NCBI GenBank assembly: GCA_018398765.1
Contig: JAHBMJ010001672.1
Coordinates: forward strand, 51,995-109,278
Length of the DNA stretch: 57,284 nucleotides
Source of the DNA: Chromera velia
Taxonomy: Eukaryota > Sar > Chromeraceae
Direction of reading: 5' to 3'
Part shown: positions 11,701-24,400 of the stretch, piece after piece
Position numbering within the stretch: the first letter of the stretch is position 1
Layout of the letters: the number at the start of each line of letters is the position of its first letter
The notes under the pieces: generated by a model
Database searches by the model: none
Told to the model about the DNA's origin: nothing
What the model saw: the letters and a program-made list of their open reading frames with translations, nothing else
Translations under genes and position numbers: made by a program

Positions 11701-14700
11701 CTGACTGGCTGGCTGGCTGGGTGCAGGGCTGACTGACCATCTTCTCGAATTCGTCTGCAAACGCGTTGGAAGTCGTCGGCCCGAGCTTCCGGCTGTCCGG
11801 AGCGTGGCGCGGGCTCCGTCTGTAGAAGATCTGCACACGCGAGTCATCGGACCAGTCGCTCAACTTTCCACTCAATTTCCTTCGACGCTACTGGAAAAAG
11901 AAGAGACGGGGAGCGGTGTTGCAGCCACTCCTGAGAACTCCATTGACGTTCTTCAGAACGTTAACTCAGATACCAATTGTGAAGCGAACGAAGGGCACGG
12001 CCACGCCGAGAGGAAAGAGTCGACATGCAATGGAGAGAAACGAAATGAGAAAACTTGGGTCGATGACGGCAGGACCGACCAATAGGCAGAGAAGAGAGAG
12101 GGCTCGATAGAGAAGAGGAAGAGGCACACGCAGGTCCTCGAAAGACCCTCCCAGATGAAGAGAGGAAGAGGAGAGAATGCGTGTTCTCCCCCCTGCCCCC
12201 TGAGGATCTGATGCAGAGGCCGACTGTCTCCTCTCGGAGGGCGACGATCCCCCCTGGCCTTCTGAGTCGCGGCCCCGCTCCTTCCTGTCAGTGTCCCGGA
12301 AAGCGAAAAAAGCCGCGAGGGCAGGTGAGGGAGGGGCACCCCGTTGGCAGACGATTTGAAGAAGGTACGCGGCGAATTCTGCTTGAAAGCATCAGAAGGC
12401 AGATCGAGGTGGGAGTTCAGTTGCATGCACTCTAGCTTTCTTATGCTTGATTTTGCGTTCGCGCTCATGCCCACTTATGTTTTCCAAAGAGCGAACAGAG
12501 AAGGCAAGAGACAGAGACGCAGAGAGCTGGGGGCAGGGACAGAATGGTGGAGAAATTGGAGTTAGAGATCGAGAGAAAGATGGAGAGATACAAGAAGAGA
12601 TGGAGATAGGGACACACCCGTTGCGAGTGGAGTCAGTTCCCTCCCCTCTCCGTCAGTCACTGTTAACGCTGATGGGGGAGCATTTTCTTTCTCGCCTTCT
12701 CCCGTGAGAGCACGCGTCGCTTGTGAGAGTGCAAGTGCAACTTGGCTCTCTTCTGCAAGCGCACATGAGCAATACATATCCAAGGCTTAATGAAAGACCC
12801 GTCGCATCCTCCGTGGATGGAAAGAGGACGACGGCCACTCCATTTCTTTCTCAGACAGGCGAGAGACCCTATCGCACCCAGGCAGGCACCTGTATGCGGA
12901 AGTGAAACGCAAAGGAAGTACTCGCCAGTAAAAGGGTAAGAGACGGGAGACGGCCTCCGTCCTGGCTCTGCCGATCGATCGCTGAGGTATGCTTGGAATA
13001 ACAGACAGAAAGAAAGGAAGAAAGAAAGACAGAAAGAGAAAAATTGACAGAAAGAAAGAAAGAAAGAAAGAAAGAAGCCAGAAGTACATTGGAAAGATCT
13101 GAAATCAGAGATGACGCAAGAGTACAGGTATCTGTCCCTCTTTCCCTTCTCTTTTCCCGACCCCCCCACTCAACTGACTCTTTGAAGACGAGGAAGCGTC
13201 ATTTGAGTTTCCCCTCTCGACCCCAAATCCTCTGCTTTGACTTCGTGCCGGCGTCGCGTTCTGCTTGGAGCTCGCGGCAGCTGCCCACACGAATTTGGTT
13301 TGTGCCAACCGAAGGACATCCAAAAAGATTTCCAAAAAGAAACCATGAGCCCTTGTCACTGAAATCTGAACAGGCCCAGGACCCCCTCCTGCTCCTTGGT
13401 CGGCACCTCCCGCTGGCGCAGCCTCACTCTACAAAGGGCACACACAAGCAATAGAAGATGGTAAGTGGCGGTGGAACTGGATCAGGAGTATGAATACGGG
13501 GGGGAAGGAAAAGAATGCAAGTGTAGAAAGGGACAGCCTCCGAAGGATTTTGTATGGGGTGTTTCCCAGTGCCTTTCTCTATTCCGTTTCTTTCCTGCAA
13601 CGCCCTTCTGTCACTCCTGCCTTTTTGCTCTGTCCTTTGATAGAAATAGAGCAAGAAAGCAACTGAGAAAATCAAAAGGAGAAGGAAGGAAGCGACAAAA
13701 TCAGAGAAGGGGCGAAGAACAAAGAGACACAGTCAGGTGTTTTCAAGCTGCCTTCAAATGAAGAGGAGTACAGAAAGTCATCACGCGAGACAAAAAAAAA
13801 AGTAAAGCTGGTGCCTGCTCTGCTTACATCCAAGCCTGTCATCGTGATGTAGTGAAGAGGTGCAGAGTGTTCGAAGATGGTGGACGCTCTCCTACGGCCT
13901 CCCTCTGCCTCTTCTCCTTGTCCTTTCTGAGGCGCTCCCGTTGGCACACCGTTGCTTGCGTCAGTAGAAGAAGCAGGGGCAAAGAAGAGGGGCGCGTCGG
14001 TCTCTGCAGGAGTGAACGAAGGGAAAGAGGAAATGGATGAAGACAGAAATCAAAACGGAACTCCAAAGAGAAAGAATGAGCAAGAGAAAGAGAAAGAGAG
14101 ACGAAAAGGAGGCAGCAAGCAGGGCTGCTGTGGAATCAGAGACCTGCAAGCTATCAATGGGCCCACCAGTGAACTTTTCCGGAAGTGCCACGGAGAACAG
14201 AGAGAGGAGAATCTCCTGAAGGCTCTGATGAGTCTGCAGAGAGAGGGAGGGAAGGAGAGAAAGGAGTCGCACAGGTCTGTCTGATCAAAGAAAGAACATC
14301 CGTACATCTACCTGAGAGAGGTCACACCAGTTTGCACAATCACCGACAGACATAGAAATGAGTAGCCAACCAAGAGCGACACGGTCCTATCGATCTCACC
14401 AGAGGTGCAGAGAGAAAAAAAAGTGAAGAAGAAAGTGTACTGCCCCCCTTTCGCCCGTTCTCTTCGCTTCCCCCCTCCCACCTGGAGCATCGAGAAAGAC
14501 GGCAAGGAACTCTCCCAAGTTGCCACACAGAACTCCGAGATCTGCACAAGCAGAGAGGGAGGGAGAAAGAGAGATGATTTCACCTACTTGCCTCCTTATC
14601 TCATCCCTCATTAAAAGCTCTCCTTACATCTCTCTCTGTTCTCTCTCAACATGCAGAGGACGAAAGAAACAGAAGCATGCAGGAAAAACGGGGGGATTGC

Positions 14701-17700
14701 ATTTTCACTCGACGCCACCTTGTGAAGAATTTTTTCCTGCCAGATGTTAGAAGGAGCTAGTTAGCTCTGGATATGGAGAACGATGGCGCGTCATAGTCAA
14801 AGTCATAGTCACAGCCCCCTGGTGAGATTACATGGTTAATTTATATGCCAATCCTTCCTCTCTGCGCAAACCGACCGACCTCCGTGAGGAACTCGAAGGC
14901 CCTCGATGTTGTTTTCACAGACAGGGGAAGAACGTCAAACCACCCATCTCCTTCTACCCCTCCCTCCTCTGGCTCTTCGTTTTTCTTCTGAGAGGAGACA
15001 GAGGAGGGCCCACCACCCTCCTCTGCGCCCTCATGCTGCCACCCTGCCCCGCCCGGAGCCCCTCTTCCAACAATTTGAGAGTGCACAATCGCGTCGGCCA
15101 AAGAAAAACAGTCCCCATCGCCGTCTCGTAAGAGAAACCCCCTTTAGTGAGGAAAAGAGAGGAAAGGAAATAATCAACCAGGAAGGGCAGAGAGAAGGTG
15201 GCCAGATGGAGAGAGGGACAGAAAGACAGGCAGTGAGGAATTAAAGACAAGCAGATTCTCTTCTCACTGTACGTGTCTAAAATCTCTGGACACGCATGCG
15301 TGAGCGCAAAGACAGGAAGAAGATTCCTTAAAACGCGACGCAACCGCATACTGACCCTTCCTTTGCTTTGCAATCGTCCCCAAACAAGACTAACACACAC
15401 AAAAATGAACACGAAAAGTCGACAGACACACACACTGACTCGATCTTCCACTAAAATAGAGGAAAAGAAGATACATCTTCCCCATTGCATCACACAAGCC
15501 ACCCCCCCACCCCCCAGATCCCACTGACATATTTTGCAGTCTGCTGCCCATTTCTGGATCCTCCTTGCCCACCCAGGTCTCGATGGACTTTCTGCACAGA
15601 TCCACAGGGGAAACAGGAAGAAGGGAGGGAGGGAGGAATAAATGGATGCGAGAAATACGCTCGATGCGAAGTCTGGATGCACATTCAGCCTAGGCATCTT
15701 TAAGGAGTGGATAAATACATGCACTCATAGCAATGCTGTTTTCATAAATACCCGCACCTACACGCAGGTAGAGTCGCACTTATGCCGCCGTCCACCATCA
15801 TGCGTCAAGCAAACAAAAGAGACACAAACACGCATCGCATGGATGGAGACTCGTATCCACGTATGCACGAGAGCACCAATTCACACAGACAAAAATACAG
15901 GCAAGCGCTTCCCCGGGGCCACACACCTACCTGACTGCTGTACATGAGTTTCCGAGGGCATTCAAATCGAGCACTGTCAATCGGCTGCGTCTCCCGTCGC
16001 GTACGCGCACTCTCAGCACAGGGGCTTCTCTCGTCCCGTCTGCCTCTTTTTTCTGCGGCAACACTCAGAAAAGCATCGCATATACAGGGAGACCCTGAGG
16101 GAGGCGTAGTTTAGTTGAGGTCGTCGAAAAAAACGGTCCCAAAAAGAATGGAGAAAGAACAGGCCCTGTCTGAGTGAAGTGACAGATAGACCGTAAAGAG
16201 AGGTTCCTTCTCATTTTTCCAAAGCAAAGGAGCGACACCCACCGCTCCTCCTACTCACTCACCTAGCCACCCACCCACCCCCTGACTGACTAACTAACTG
16301 ACTGACGGACTCTCTTCAGGTGTGGAGGGATGGGCGCAGGAGGGCCCTCGATCTCGAAGTGGAAGAGGATCTCGGGAGCGCTGCAGTGCTCTACAAACCT
16401 GCACACAAACAAACACACCGGCAAAACCAGACAGACAGAGACACAGGCAATATGAAAGACACATAGACGTAAAAATAGATAGAGATGCAGAGAAAGGAAG
16501 ACAGAAGAATGGGTTACATACATGTATGTAAAACCAAAAACACAAGGACACAAAAAAAATTTCAGCATCGCCCAGACAGGCAATCCAGCAACCTAAGAAC
16601 CAAAAAATAAACCGACGCACGCACGCACGCACAATTTGATCAGAGCCCGAATGAGACTTCCAAGAGATCGGAGACACTCGTCGCTGCAGGGCACAGGGGA
16701 CGGCGGTGACTCCCCTCCAACTGCCAGAGAGGAAGGGGAGGCAGAGTCGGCCTCAATTTGCTGCACGACGCAGAAGAGGGCAAGGAAGAGAAACAGGAGC
16801 GAATAAAACAAATGGGCCCATCAAGAAGAAACTCGCAGAATAAAAAACAATAAACGGACGGCGCGTTGTTTTTCGTTTCGTCTTCCTTCCGCCTGTCGCT
16901 TTCAAAACAGCTAGCCAGCGAGCGCTGCCCTTTCTTAAAAGACGAAGAAGAAGAAGAAGAAGAAGAAGAAGAAGAAGGAGAAGAAGAAGAAGAAGAAGGA
17001 GAAGAAGAAGAAGAAGAAGAAGAAGAAGAAGAAGAAGGAGAAGAAGAAGAAGAAGAAGAAGAAGAAGAAGAAGAAGAAGAAGAAGAAGAAGAAGAAAGCG
17101 AGGAAGAAGAAAATGAAGAAAACAAAGAACACCCGACCATTTTCACCCACTCCCACTTGTCCCTTGCGGCGTGTTGAGTCGGCTTGTTTTTTCTCACATT
17201 CGCTTCTACTTTCTCAACTTTCCCGACAGTCTTACCTGGGACGCCCTGTGTGCCTTGAGAGCTTTACAAAAGACGTGGAGGAGTCGCGAGAAGTTCCCTG
17301 TTACTTCATTGTTCGTCACTGCGAAGAGGAAAGTGGTACGGGGGGGGAGGAGAAGAAAGAACGGAAATGGATCGAGTAAAGGGTGTGGAAGGATGAGAAA
17401 AATTAAGAGGCAGAGAAACAAGCAAAAACGACGGCCTGGTAAAGCAGGAAACGCAAGTCTGCGCGTACAGTGGCAACCAAGCACCGCTATCCACGAAAAG
17501 AACAAATGAAAAGATTGTCATCGGAGGCTCGACCGACAATCGCTGACTAACGAGAGAGACCCCGCCACGACATGCAGTCCGACTGACTTATCGACCTTCT
17601 CACGGGCAGGACTCGGCAAAATGAAGGACTGCTCTACATGAGAAAACCACGGACGCAGCCTAATGACTGGACTGACAAAGAGAAACGAAAAGCCGCGACT

Positions 17701-18462
17701 TCACCCAAGCATCCAGCTCGCTGATGGAAACGGTGGGAGGGATTTGCACTGCAGTGATCGAAGTTAAGGAAAGAAATGACATACGCACATGTCTCTGAAT
17801 GCAAGTAGGCTTCATTGAACGAAATGTGGCAGAATGAGTCCACTCGGGAGACAAACAAAAACAAAAGGCGACGGGAGGAAAGAGAGACCTCCGTCGTCGT
17901 TCCAGAGAGTGCTGCTGCATCGTTAGTGATCCCACACGATTGATCTATTCTTTCGTCTTGTCTGCATCTCTGTTAGTGTGAAGTTGTGCATGTACGAGTG
18001 GCACAACACAGACGCGAGTGTACACGTGCATCCATGTCTCTCTCTGTTCTCTTCATACGTAGCTAAGAAGTCTTTGCATCCATCCTCGGAGTCCTGTCTC
18101 CGTCTCGGACAGCTTTCTCTCTTCCTTCCGCTTCGGCGTCGCCCCTGTACCCCCCCCTTTCTCGCTTATCCCACTCACGCTCAAACAGTCCAAGCCACCG
18201 GATGTCATCAGACGGGAGCTCCTCGGGACCGCAGATGACCTCGAGGGTCGACTGCAGACACGTGGAAGGAAGAGATGCATGGAGGGACAGTCAGATGGCA
18301 GACGAGGGCGGACGGAGAATGGATCAGAGAGTGACGTTCAGGTGATTGCGTTCACGCTAGACTTCTCTGACCTAGTTATTTGACAACATTCCCTTTCTCC
18401 CCCCCCATGTATGCACGGACCTTTCCCTTGAAGGGCCCGTCCAGTGAGTGTCCGGCTCCCAT
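4665..18462 (-). CDS. DYM: Dymeclin (Golgi-associated, multi-exon)
   Basis: Family role: peripheral Golgi protein needed for Golgi organisation and traffic. Exons, 5' to 3' on the minus strand: 18462-18421, 18251-18179, 17748-17705, 17633-17588, 17318-17236, 16760-16633, 16398-16311, 16052-15931, 15591-15529, 15141-14880, 14541-14482, 14233-14167, 14003-13828, 13365-13179, 12752-12618, 12473 to about 12227 (uncertain), about 11873-11738, 11274-10412, 10024-9935, 9684-9598, 9219-9132, 7727-7554, 7077-6997, 6963-6880 (start uncertain), 6775-6704, 6427-6330, 6100-5861, 5410-5369, 5038-4952, 4830-4665 (stop). Phases agree except around exons 16-17. Dymeclin blocks seen in order: MGAGHS start (possible N-myristoylation), TGNFSRLLHVFCKAL, SLIRALIKLFVEHC, LFPLLLYALVHRNR, ALVLVVLVRLVQW, TLCNLSETFRHLDWYSANK, KIVSLLGSLCKSLNRLL, FGDADLFFLPILWKAVYF. 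The product is about 1,370 aa, twice the usual length (human 669), through low-complexity inserts. Confidence 0.85.
5691..5723. repeat. (GA)n microsatellite in dymeclin intron
   Basis: GA dinucleotide run, CT on the coding strand, in the intron between the exons at 5861 and 5410. Confidence 0.9.
7227..7418. repeat. 96-bp tandem duplication in dymeclin intron
   Basis: Two nearly identical copies of a 96-bp unit. Landmark agcatctatctgtgaacaaa begins at 7231 and again at 7327; I see a change such as gggagc versus ggaagc. It lies in the intron between exons 7727-7554 and 7077-6997. Confidence 0.9.
16943..17096. repeat. Long (GAA)n/(GAG) triplet tract in dymeclin intron
   Basis: About 150 bp of almost pure GAA with scattered GAG interruptions on the plus strand, so TTC on the coding strand. 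It sits in the intron between exons 17318-17236 and 16760-16633. Open frames across it (poly-Glu, poly-Ser or poly-Phe) are by-products of the repeat. Confidence 0.95.
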
Positions 18463-18818
18463 TTCGTATTTTTTTCTGTCTGGTTGTGTGCGCAGCGCTT
18501 GGCACCGAAAATAGAGCCGAATTTCCTGGTCACTTTGGAAGGGCTAGTGATTTACAGCAACACATGGGGGAAAAGGTGTGTTTGGCCGTTTGCGCTTGAA
18601 GGAAATCGCTCGGGATACGCACAGTGAATCACTTTCCGTCTCCTGAAGACGTTGCTTGATATAGCTGAGAGTGGGAAGCGCAAAGAAGCTCTGAGTGCAC
18701 ACCGGTTGATCGATCAATCATTAAATATTCAGAGCTCTGCCATTGCCTGTCGTCCACTGTCCATCAGGGAAAATGCCAGTTCGATTGGTAGAAAGATGTG
18801 AACAGGCAATTGATGTTT

Positions 18819-18960
18819 TGCATGCATACTAGAGGGCCGATAGAGGGCCGTAGTATATAGCCGTACGTAGTAGCACCGCGCGCCCCGCCCCGCGCCCGCG
18901 CCGGGCGATACCGGGCGGGCCGCGCGTGTGCATGCGCGCCGTCGGACGTACACATTCATA
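18819..18960 (-). promoter_or_regulatory. GC-rich putative promoter block upstream of dymeclin
   Basis: Lies 360-500 bp upstream of the dymeclin ATG. It contains TGCATGCA at 18819-18826, GCATGC at 18930-18935 and a run of CCGGGC/GCGCCC motifs (18878-18925). In composition it matches the block before YIP1. Promoter role inferred. Confidence 0.45.
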
Positions 18961-19803
18961 CCTAACAAAACCCTCAATCTACCTCAATCATATCATGCAC
19001 GTCACGCAGCAGGTGAGTGGACAGGCGGCTGGAGAGACTACTCTCCATTGGGGGGAGAGCATCTTAACTCTTGAGATGGTGATGGCTGTTAGGTCGTGTT
19101 AGGTTTGAGAACTTCAATGAGAAGGAGGGGCATATTGATCAGTTAAATACGAAGGTCATACAGACTCGACTTCGACAACTTTGATCGATGCGCGCAACAC
19201 GTACAAGCATGCAAGTCGATTGCATATACACGCGGCGGCGGAGCATGGCGTCGGCATGCGGGCACATTCAGATACAGCGCATGCGAGGGTTCAGAGGGCG
19301 GCGCCACAGGGTAGAACTCCACAGTTCTCTGCACAACATTTCTCTGCATGTGTGGACTTGGCGACCTGCAAAAAGGAAGGGAGGGGACAGAAACATTCGT
19401 GAGCAACTAGATTAGATATGTCTGTCTCAAACAGAAGTAGAACCAGAGAATCGGCCCAATTTGCTGCTCAAAGGGGGAATGCTGAATTACATGCCCGAGT
19501 CCTTGCAGTGAGGGCCCACTGTGAGACATTTTTGCTCTATGCTTTGCATGATCAGTAATCAGATTCATATTGATACTGCATGAACCAACCGTTGGCGACT
19601 CTCGCCAGGCGCGATTCCTCCTTCAGTGGGTTGCTGCATCTGCACGAAATGCATCGGAAAGCAGAGAGGAACGATCTGCAATGTCCCAAAAATGGCCGCA
19701 GAAAGCTGTCAAGTAGATAACAATATTCGTGCTTATCAGATCTCCACCATTTCTGAATTACCCCGTTACGGGCAGTAAGAAGTCGCGAGTCCGCATGTAA
19801 AGA

Positions 19804-19807
<4 letters not shown>

Positions 19808-19840
<33 letters not shown>

Positions 19841-19842
19841 CN

Positions 19843-19873
<31 letters not shown>
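19808..19873. repeat. (CT)n-(CA)n compound microsatellite with one ambiguous base
   Basis: CT run followed by CA run; the single undetermined base (n) lies at the junction, at about 19842. Confidence 0.9.
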
Positions 19874-19875
<2 letters not shown>

Positions 19876-20879
19876 CTACACACATACGGACACATACCTC
19901 CACTCACGCGCGCACACGCTCAAACTCATACACAGAGAGAGAAAGAGAGAGAGAGGGGGGGGGGGGCGGCGGAAGAGAGAGAGCATATAGAGCTGGATGT
20001 ATGCATATATGGAGACAAAGAGAACAAGCCAGTCTCAAAGTCAGCCAGCCAGCAAGCTAGAAAAAGATGCAAAATCGAAGATGCAAAAACACATATAGTG
20101 CAAGAGACATCTACAATACGTATACACACCCGTTCAAACGCATGTACATTAACATACTAGGGAAAGCAATTGACAACCACAAGGAAAATCCAATGAATAG
20201 GCGCTGTCAGACGAGTATTTGTGCGTGCTTATGCATCAAAGCCAAAAAAATTAAAAGGTGAATTACGAGACATTCCTTCCTTCCTGCAGACAGATACAAA
20301 GACAGATAGACGGGCAGACAGACAGACTGAGCAGGATACAAACGAACAGGCGGACGGACAGACATGCAGGCAGCGGCAGACAGGCAGGCAAGGCGGCACG
20401 CAAGCAGTCATCCAGGCCATCAGGAAGACAGTCCATGCAGTATGGCACAGCCGCACAGATGCATACGCACAATACAGATACGTAAGGAAGCAAATGCAGA
20501 TCGTCCGACGGGCAACAGCTCAAATGGGTTCACATACTGTAGACTGGGAAATGGATAGGTGGGGCATAAATGGTACAAAATAACATCCCGTCTCTCCACA
20601 TTCTCTTCAGAGATTGAATGACCGAGAAAAGACAGATACTTTGCTCGAACTTTGCTCCAGTTTCAGAGATCGAATGTGTCAAAGATATACCAGGGACGCA
20701 TGGGAGACGCACTGAACCAATCAGTGCAAACTGACTTCAAGTAGACGTATGTACTGCAGACTGGTCGAAGGACATTCCTCCCATTCATTCATTCAGTCAG
20801 TCAGTCATTCGAGCGAACGAATGCGTTTTCTTTTGATCATGCAGAACCAGCTTGTTCGACAAGCCATGATAGACGATCG

Positions 20880-21090
20880 AATGGAATCCGATATGCATGG
20901 ATCGATGGATGGATGGATGCATGCTTTGATTCAAGAGGGCGCCTCCCCGATGCCTCCATGATGCCTCCCCGCGATCGAACCCGCGTTGCGGGCATGCAGT
21001 CGCGCGCGCGTGACGGCAATTGACGGCATGCATCGCATCGGCATGTGTCGCGTTTAAAGCTAGCAGCTGCATGCATGCATATGGGAGTCG
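20880..21090 (+). promoter_or_regulatory. GCATGC-rich block upstream of beta-mannosidase
   Basis: GCATGC occurs at 20919, 20992, 21026, 21069 and 21073, with CGCGCGCGCG at 21001-21010, all 330-500 bp upstream of the mannosidase ATG. Recurrence at other genes suggests transcription-factor sites; that is inference. Confidence 0.45.
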
Positions 21091-21422
21091 ATTGTCGCGT
21101 GTCCCAACACATGAAGAGGGCCATAGAGGGCCTGCGTGGCTTCACTGCCGCTTCTCTGGCTACAAACCTCATCAGCAGAAGCCCTCCATGAGCACATTGA
21201 GGATCGTGAAAAGTAGAAAAAGACTGTCAGTCACCCTGTGTCTCGGCATCTGTTCAACAGTGTTGTGAGTCACTGAAGGCGTCTCCTTTTGCTTGGATCC
21301 TTGAACAACGTTGAAGAAATTATATCAAGGAAGGCACCACGGAAGTCTCCGGAAGTCTTTCATCCCCGCTCCTTCGACCTGACACGGTGAGGAGTGTGTG
21401 CGAACCTTCAGACCCCGACACC

Positions 21423-24400
21423 ATGAGCGTCCTTGGGAAAGAGTCCCCAGCCACCTCCTCAGAGGAGGAGACGGAAAGATCCCGCATGGTCAAAGACGGA
21501 GACAAGATGACCAATTTGAAATGGACAGCCAGAGACCTTGAAACTCCACAACAGGAACAAATGCAAAGAGCAGAGGCCAAGAGAGGACATGCGCTTCTCC
21601 TGGGTTGTATGTTCGTACTGGGAGCGATCAGTGGGGCTCTTGCAATGGGAATTTTCGCTGTGATCCAGACAAGCATGTCTCTTCCTGGGGCATCCAGGAA
21701 CGAAGTGGAGACCCGGCCTGAGCCCTCTTCTTCCTTCACATTGCCAACAGAGGCGTCAGTCTGTCCCGTCTGTGTGATCGTCTGTCTGTGTGTCTTCAGG
21801 AAAGAAGAGAGGGAAACACACAGCGTGTCGATCTTTCTGTCGGTCTGTCTGTCTGTCGGCCTGTCTGTCAGTCACTCTGCGGCTGGCTGTCCGTCGGTCC
21901 GTTGGCAGGTCTCTCTGTGTTCCTGTCCCTCCGTGTGCCAACCCAGTTCCGTGTCTAGCCTTCTCTATTCTTCTGGCTTTCGACTTATTCTGTCCGTCTG
22001 TCTGTCTGTCTGTTAGAAAATAAAAAAAGGACAGAGTCACTTAGAGTCGGACACTTCAGGGGATTCGTTCACTGCAGCTTGATCTTCTCGTCTTGCGGCC
22101 TCTATGCCAATCTTTTGTGTCCTTACTGCGCTTCGGCCTCATCTTTTCGGCTTAGTCCCCTTCACAAACAATTGACTGCTTTTCCTGCCCTTCAGGCCTT
22201 CTGCTTCCCCTGGGTCTGTTCACCCTGAAGGGGAGGACCTTGTCACCCCGGGCGTCCCTTCAACGAGAGGGAGTGCCCCTGATGCGGAAGCAGTAGCTGC
22301 CTCCAGCGTGGTGTCGCCTCTAGTCGACCTCACGCCTGCCTTCTCGGGAGGGGCCGCAGGGGAGCGCGACCTGTCCCCGTCGTTTGAGTGGGAGCTTTCC
22401 GGGGCCAAACTGGAGAAGCCCTGCAAGATCAAAGGGCAGCCTTCTGATGTCTTCTCAGATCTCCTCAAGTGTGGGGTCCTTGACAAGGTTGGTGAAAGTA
22501 CCCTTTTTTCGAGTCGGTTGAGGTGACGAGAGAGAGAAGGCCCACGGACATACCGGATAGTGGCAAAAGGACTTGCAAGCCATAAGGCGAGAGAGATTAC
22601 CAGATTCCTTCATAGCGTGCATGTGGGCTTGAATGTGTGGAATATGTGCGATTTGTGATATTGTGACCTGTGATCATTGTTACTGCGGTATCTCTGTTGA
22701 CCTGACGGGCTGTTGGGGAGTGTTGACAAAAGTTTCAGCTCCTGTCCCTACTCTTCTCTCTCTCTCTCGTTCCGTCTTCAATCTGTTTGTGGTCTGCGTG
22801 CTTCCTTTCAGGGCTCCCCTCACTTCCGGTTCAACGAGAATGAATACCGCTGGGTTGCCTTTGAAGACTGGAAGTACACTGCCACTTTCTCACTCACAGA
22901 GAAGCACGACGGACTCCTCAGATCTCCTCCCTCGCACTCCAGAGACGGTGAGAGAGGACACAAAAGGAGAAGGAGCAGTGGGCTAAGCGAGAGTGGGGAG
23001 GCATCAGAGAAGAAGGCAGAGGGGGGAAGTCAAATCGAACACCCTGCTTCAGGAGCTGTGGTGATTCTTGAATTTGAGAGGTTGGACCATTCTGCCAGTG
23101 TGTCTCTGAATGGTGCAGAGCTCGGTGAGACCTCCAATGCGTTTCTCAAGCACAGGTTTGACGTGGGAGGGCTCTTGAGGGGTGGAGGAGGGGAGGGGGA
23201 TTCTACTGGGGTGAACACCTTGGAGGTGATCCTGCACTCGGCTCCCAACAGAGCAAAGAAACAGGCAGAGGCGTATCCTTACGTTGTCCCTTTCTCGGGT
23301 GCACCCAACGGACTTCCTCATGTCAACTTCATCCGCTCCCCCCAGTCTCACTTCGGATGGGATTGGGGACCTTCTTTTGGTCCTAGTAGTATCGGCACAG
23401 GGACGGGGGGGGGGGTTCGGCTGTGGGCACTTGGCATCGGCAAGGTGGAATATGTGGTCAGTTCCAGGTGGTATTTTAATGTTCTTTTCCCATCGGCTGT
23501 TATTCTTTGTGCTTGGGAGGAATCCAGTAGAGAGGCAAAAAGCAGGTGGACTTTGGGAGACATGGAGAGAAAGGCGGGGGCACCAGTTTTGAAGGAAGGA
23601 ATACGCGGGGGGTGCAGGGAGACCCAAATTCTTTATGTACAAGAGCAGAAAAAGACACGCGATGATGTCAACTTCGATGGACGGCCGTCAATGATCTCCC
23701 TCCCCTGGAAGTTGTGAAGAGAGAGCAAGAGAATTGTTTGATGTCGTTCTTTCTGACGTTGCGCACACTCTTCAGTGTTTGTGATGCTTGGTCAGTCGAG
23801 AGGAACCTCGCTGGCTGGGTCCTTTTTGTGCTGGGACTGTCTGTGCATGCACTGTGGTCTGCGTTTGGTGCGTGTTCACTTGGATTTGCATCTGAGCTGG
23901 CACCTCCCATTCACGTCTTTCTTGTCAATGTTTGTGTCCATGCAGGTTCCTGAATACGAGTTTGAGCCTCAGGAGAGTAAAGAAGAGCCCCTGAAGGTGA
24001 AGGTTCGCGTCCGTGTGGGTCTGCTGATCCGGTCTGCCTGTGAGTTGGCTGCCTCGGGTGGGAATCGGGGGTCCTCCTCGGGTCTCTGGGTGAAGGTGGA
24101 ACTCGAGCCGCCTCCAGAAGCAGGTGTACATGAACAGAAAATCGAAAAAATCATCCGGGTGGGTCTGTCTGCAAGTGTTGTGCTTCTGTGATGACTGCAG
24201 GAGGGAAAGAGAAGGAACAGTGACTAGGTAAAGAACCCGGGGAGACAGCATTTTGTCTTTGTGTGATGTGTTTGTCACTTCCTTTTCCTCTTCTACACCC
24301 TCAACTGAAGAAACGAAACGAAATGAAACAGACTGACGTACATGTTGCGCTCGCTCAGAATTGAAAGGCCCTTCCTAGACGCCATTTACCCCCCCTGTTG

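Larger units (their letters stand above)
18463..21422. promoter_or_regulatory. Divergent intergenic region between dymeclin and beta-mannosidase
   Basis: About 3 kb separating two head-to-head genes. No convincing coding exon. It holds two GC-rich GCATGC blocks (18819-18960 and 20880-21090), each near one start codon, an island at about 19180-19320, a CT/CA microsatellite at 19808-19873, and degenerate CAGA/GCAG tetranucleotide stretches around 20280-20420. Confidence 0.6.

Noticed and set aside
14312-14394. Hydrophobic segment (LLVGYSFLCLSVIV) considered as a dymeclin exon and as a membrane helix
   Set aside because: Joining exons 14541-14482 and 14233-14167 directly keeps phase and reproduces the family spacing, so this stretch is intronic.
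16640-17197. Poly-Ser, poly-Phe and poly-Glu open frames
   Set aside because: Products of the GAA/TTC triplet tract inside a dymeclin intron.
4665-18462. Considered as HECT E3 ligase, MARCH6/Doa10 or UFD2/UBE4
   Set aside because: Isolated peptides looked suggestive, but the ordered blocks and the C-terminal LFFLPILWKAVYF match dymeclin; no RING, U-box or HECT signature.
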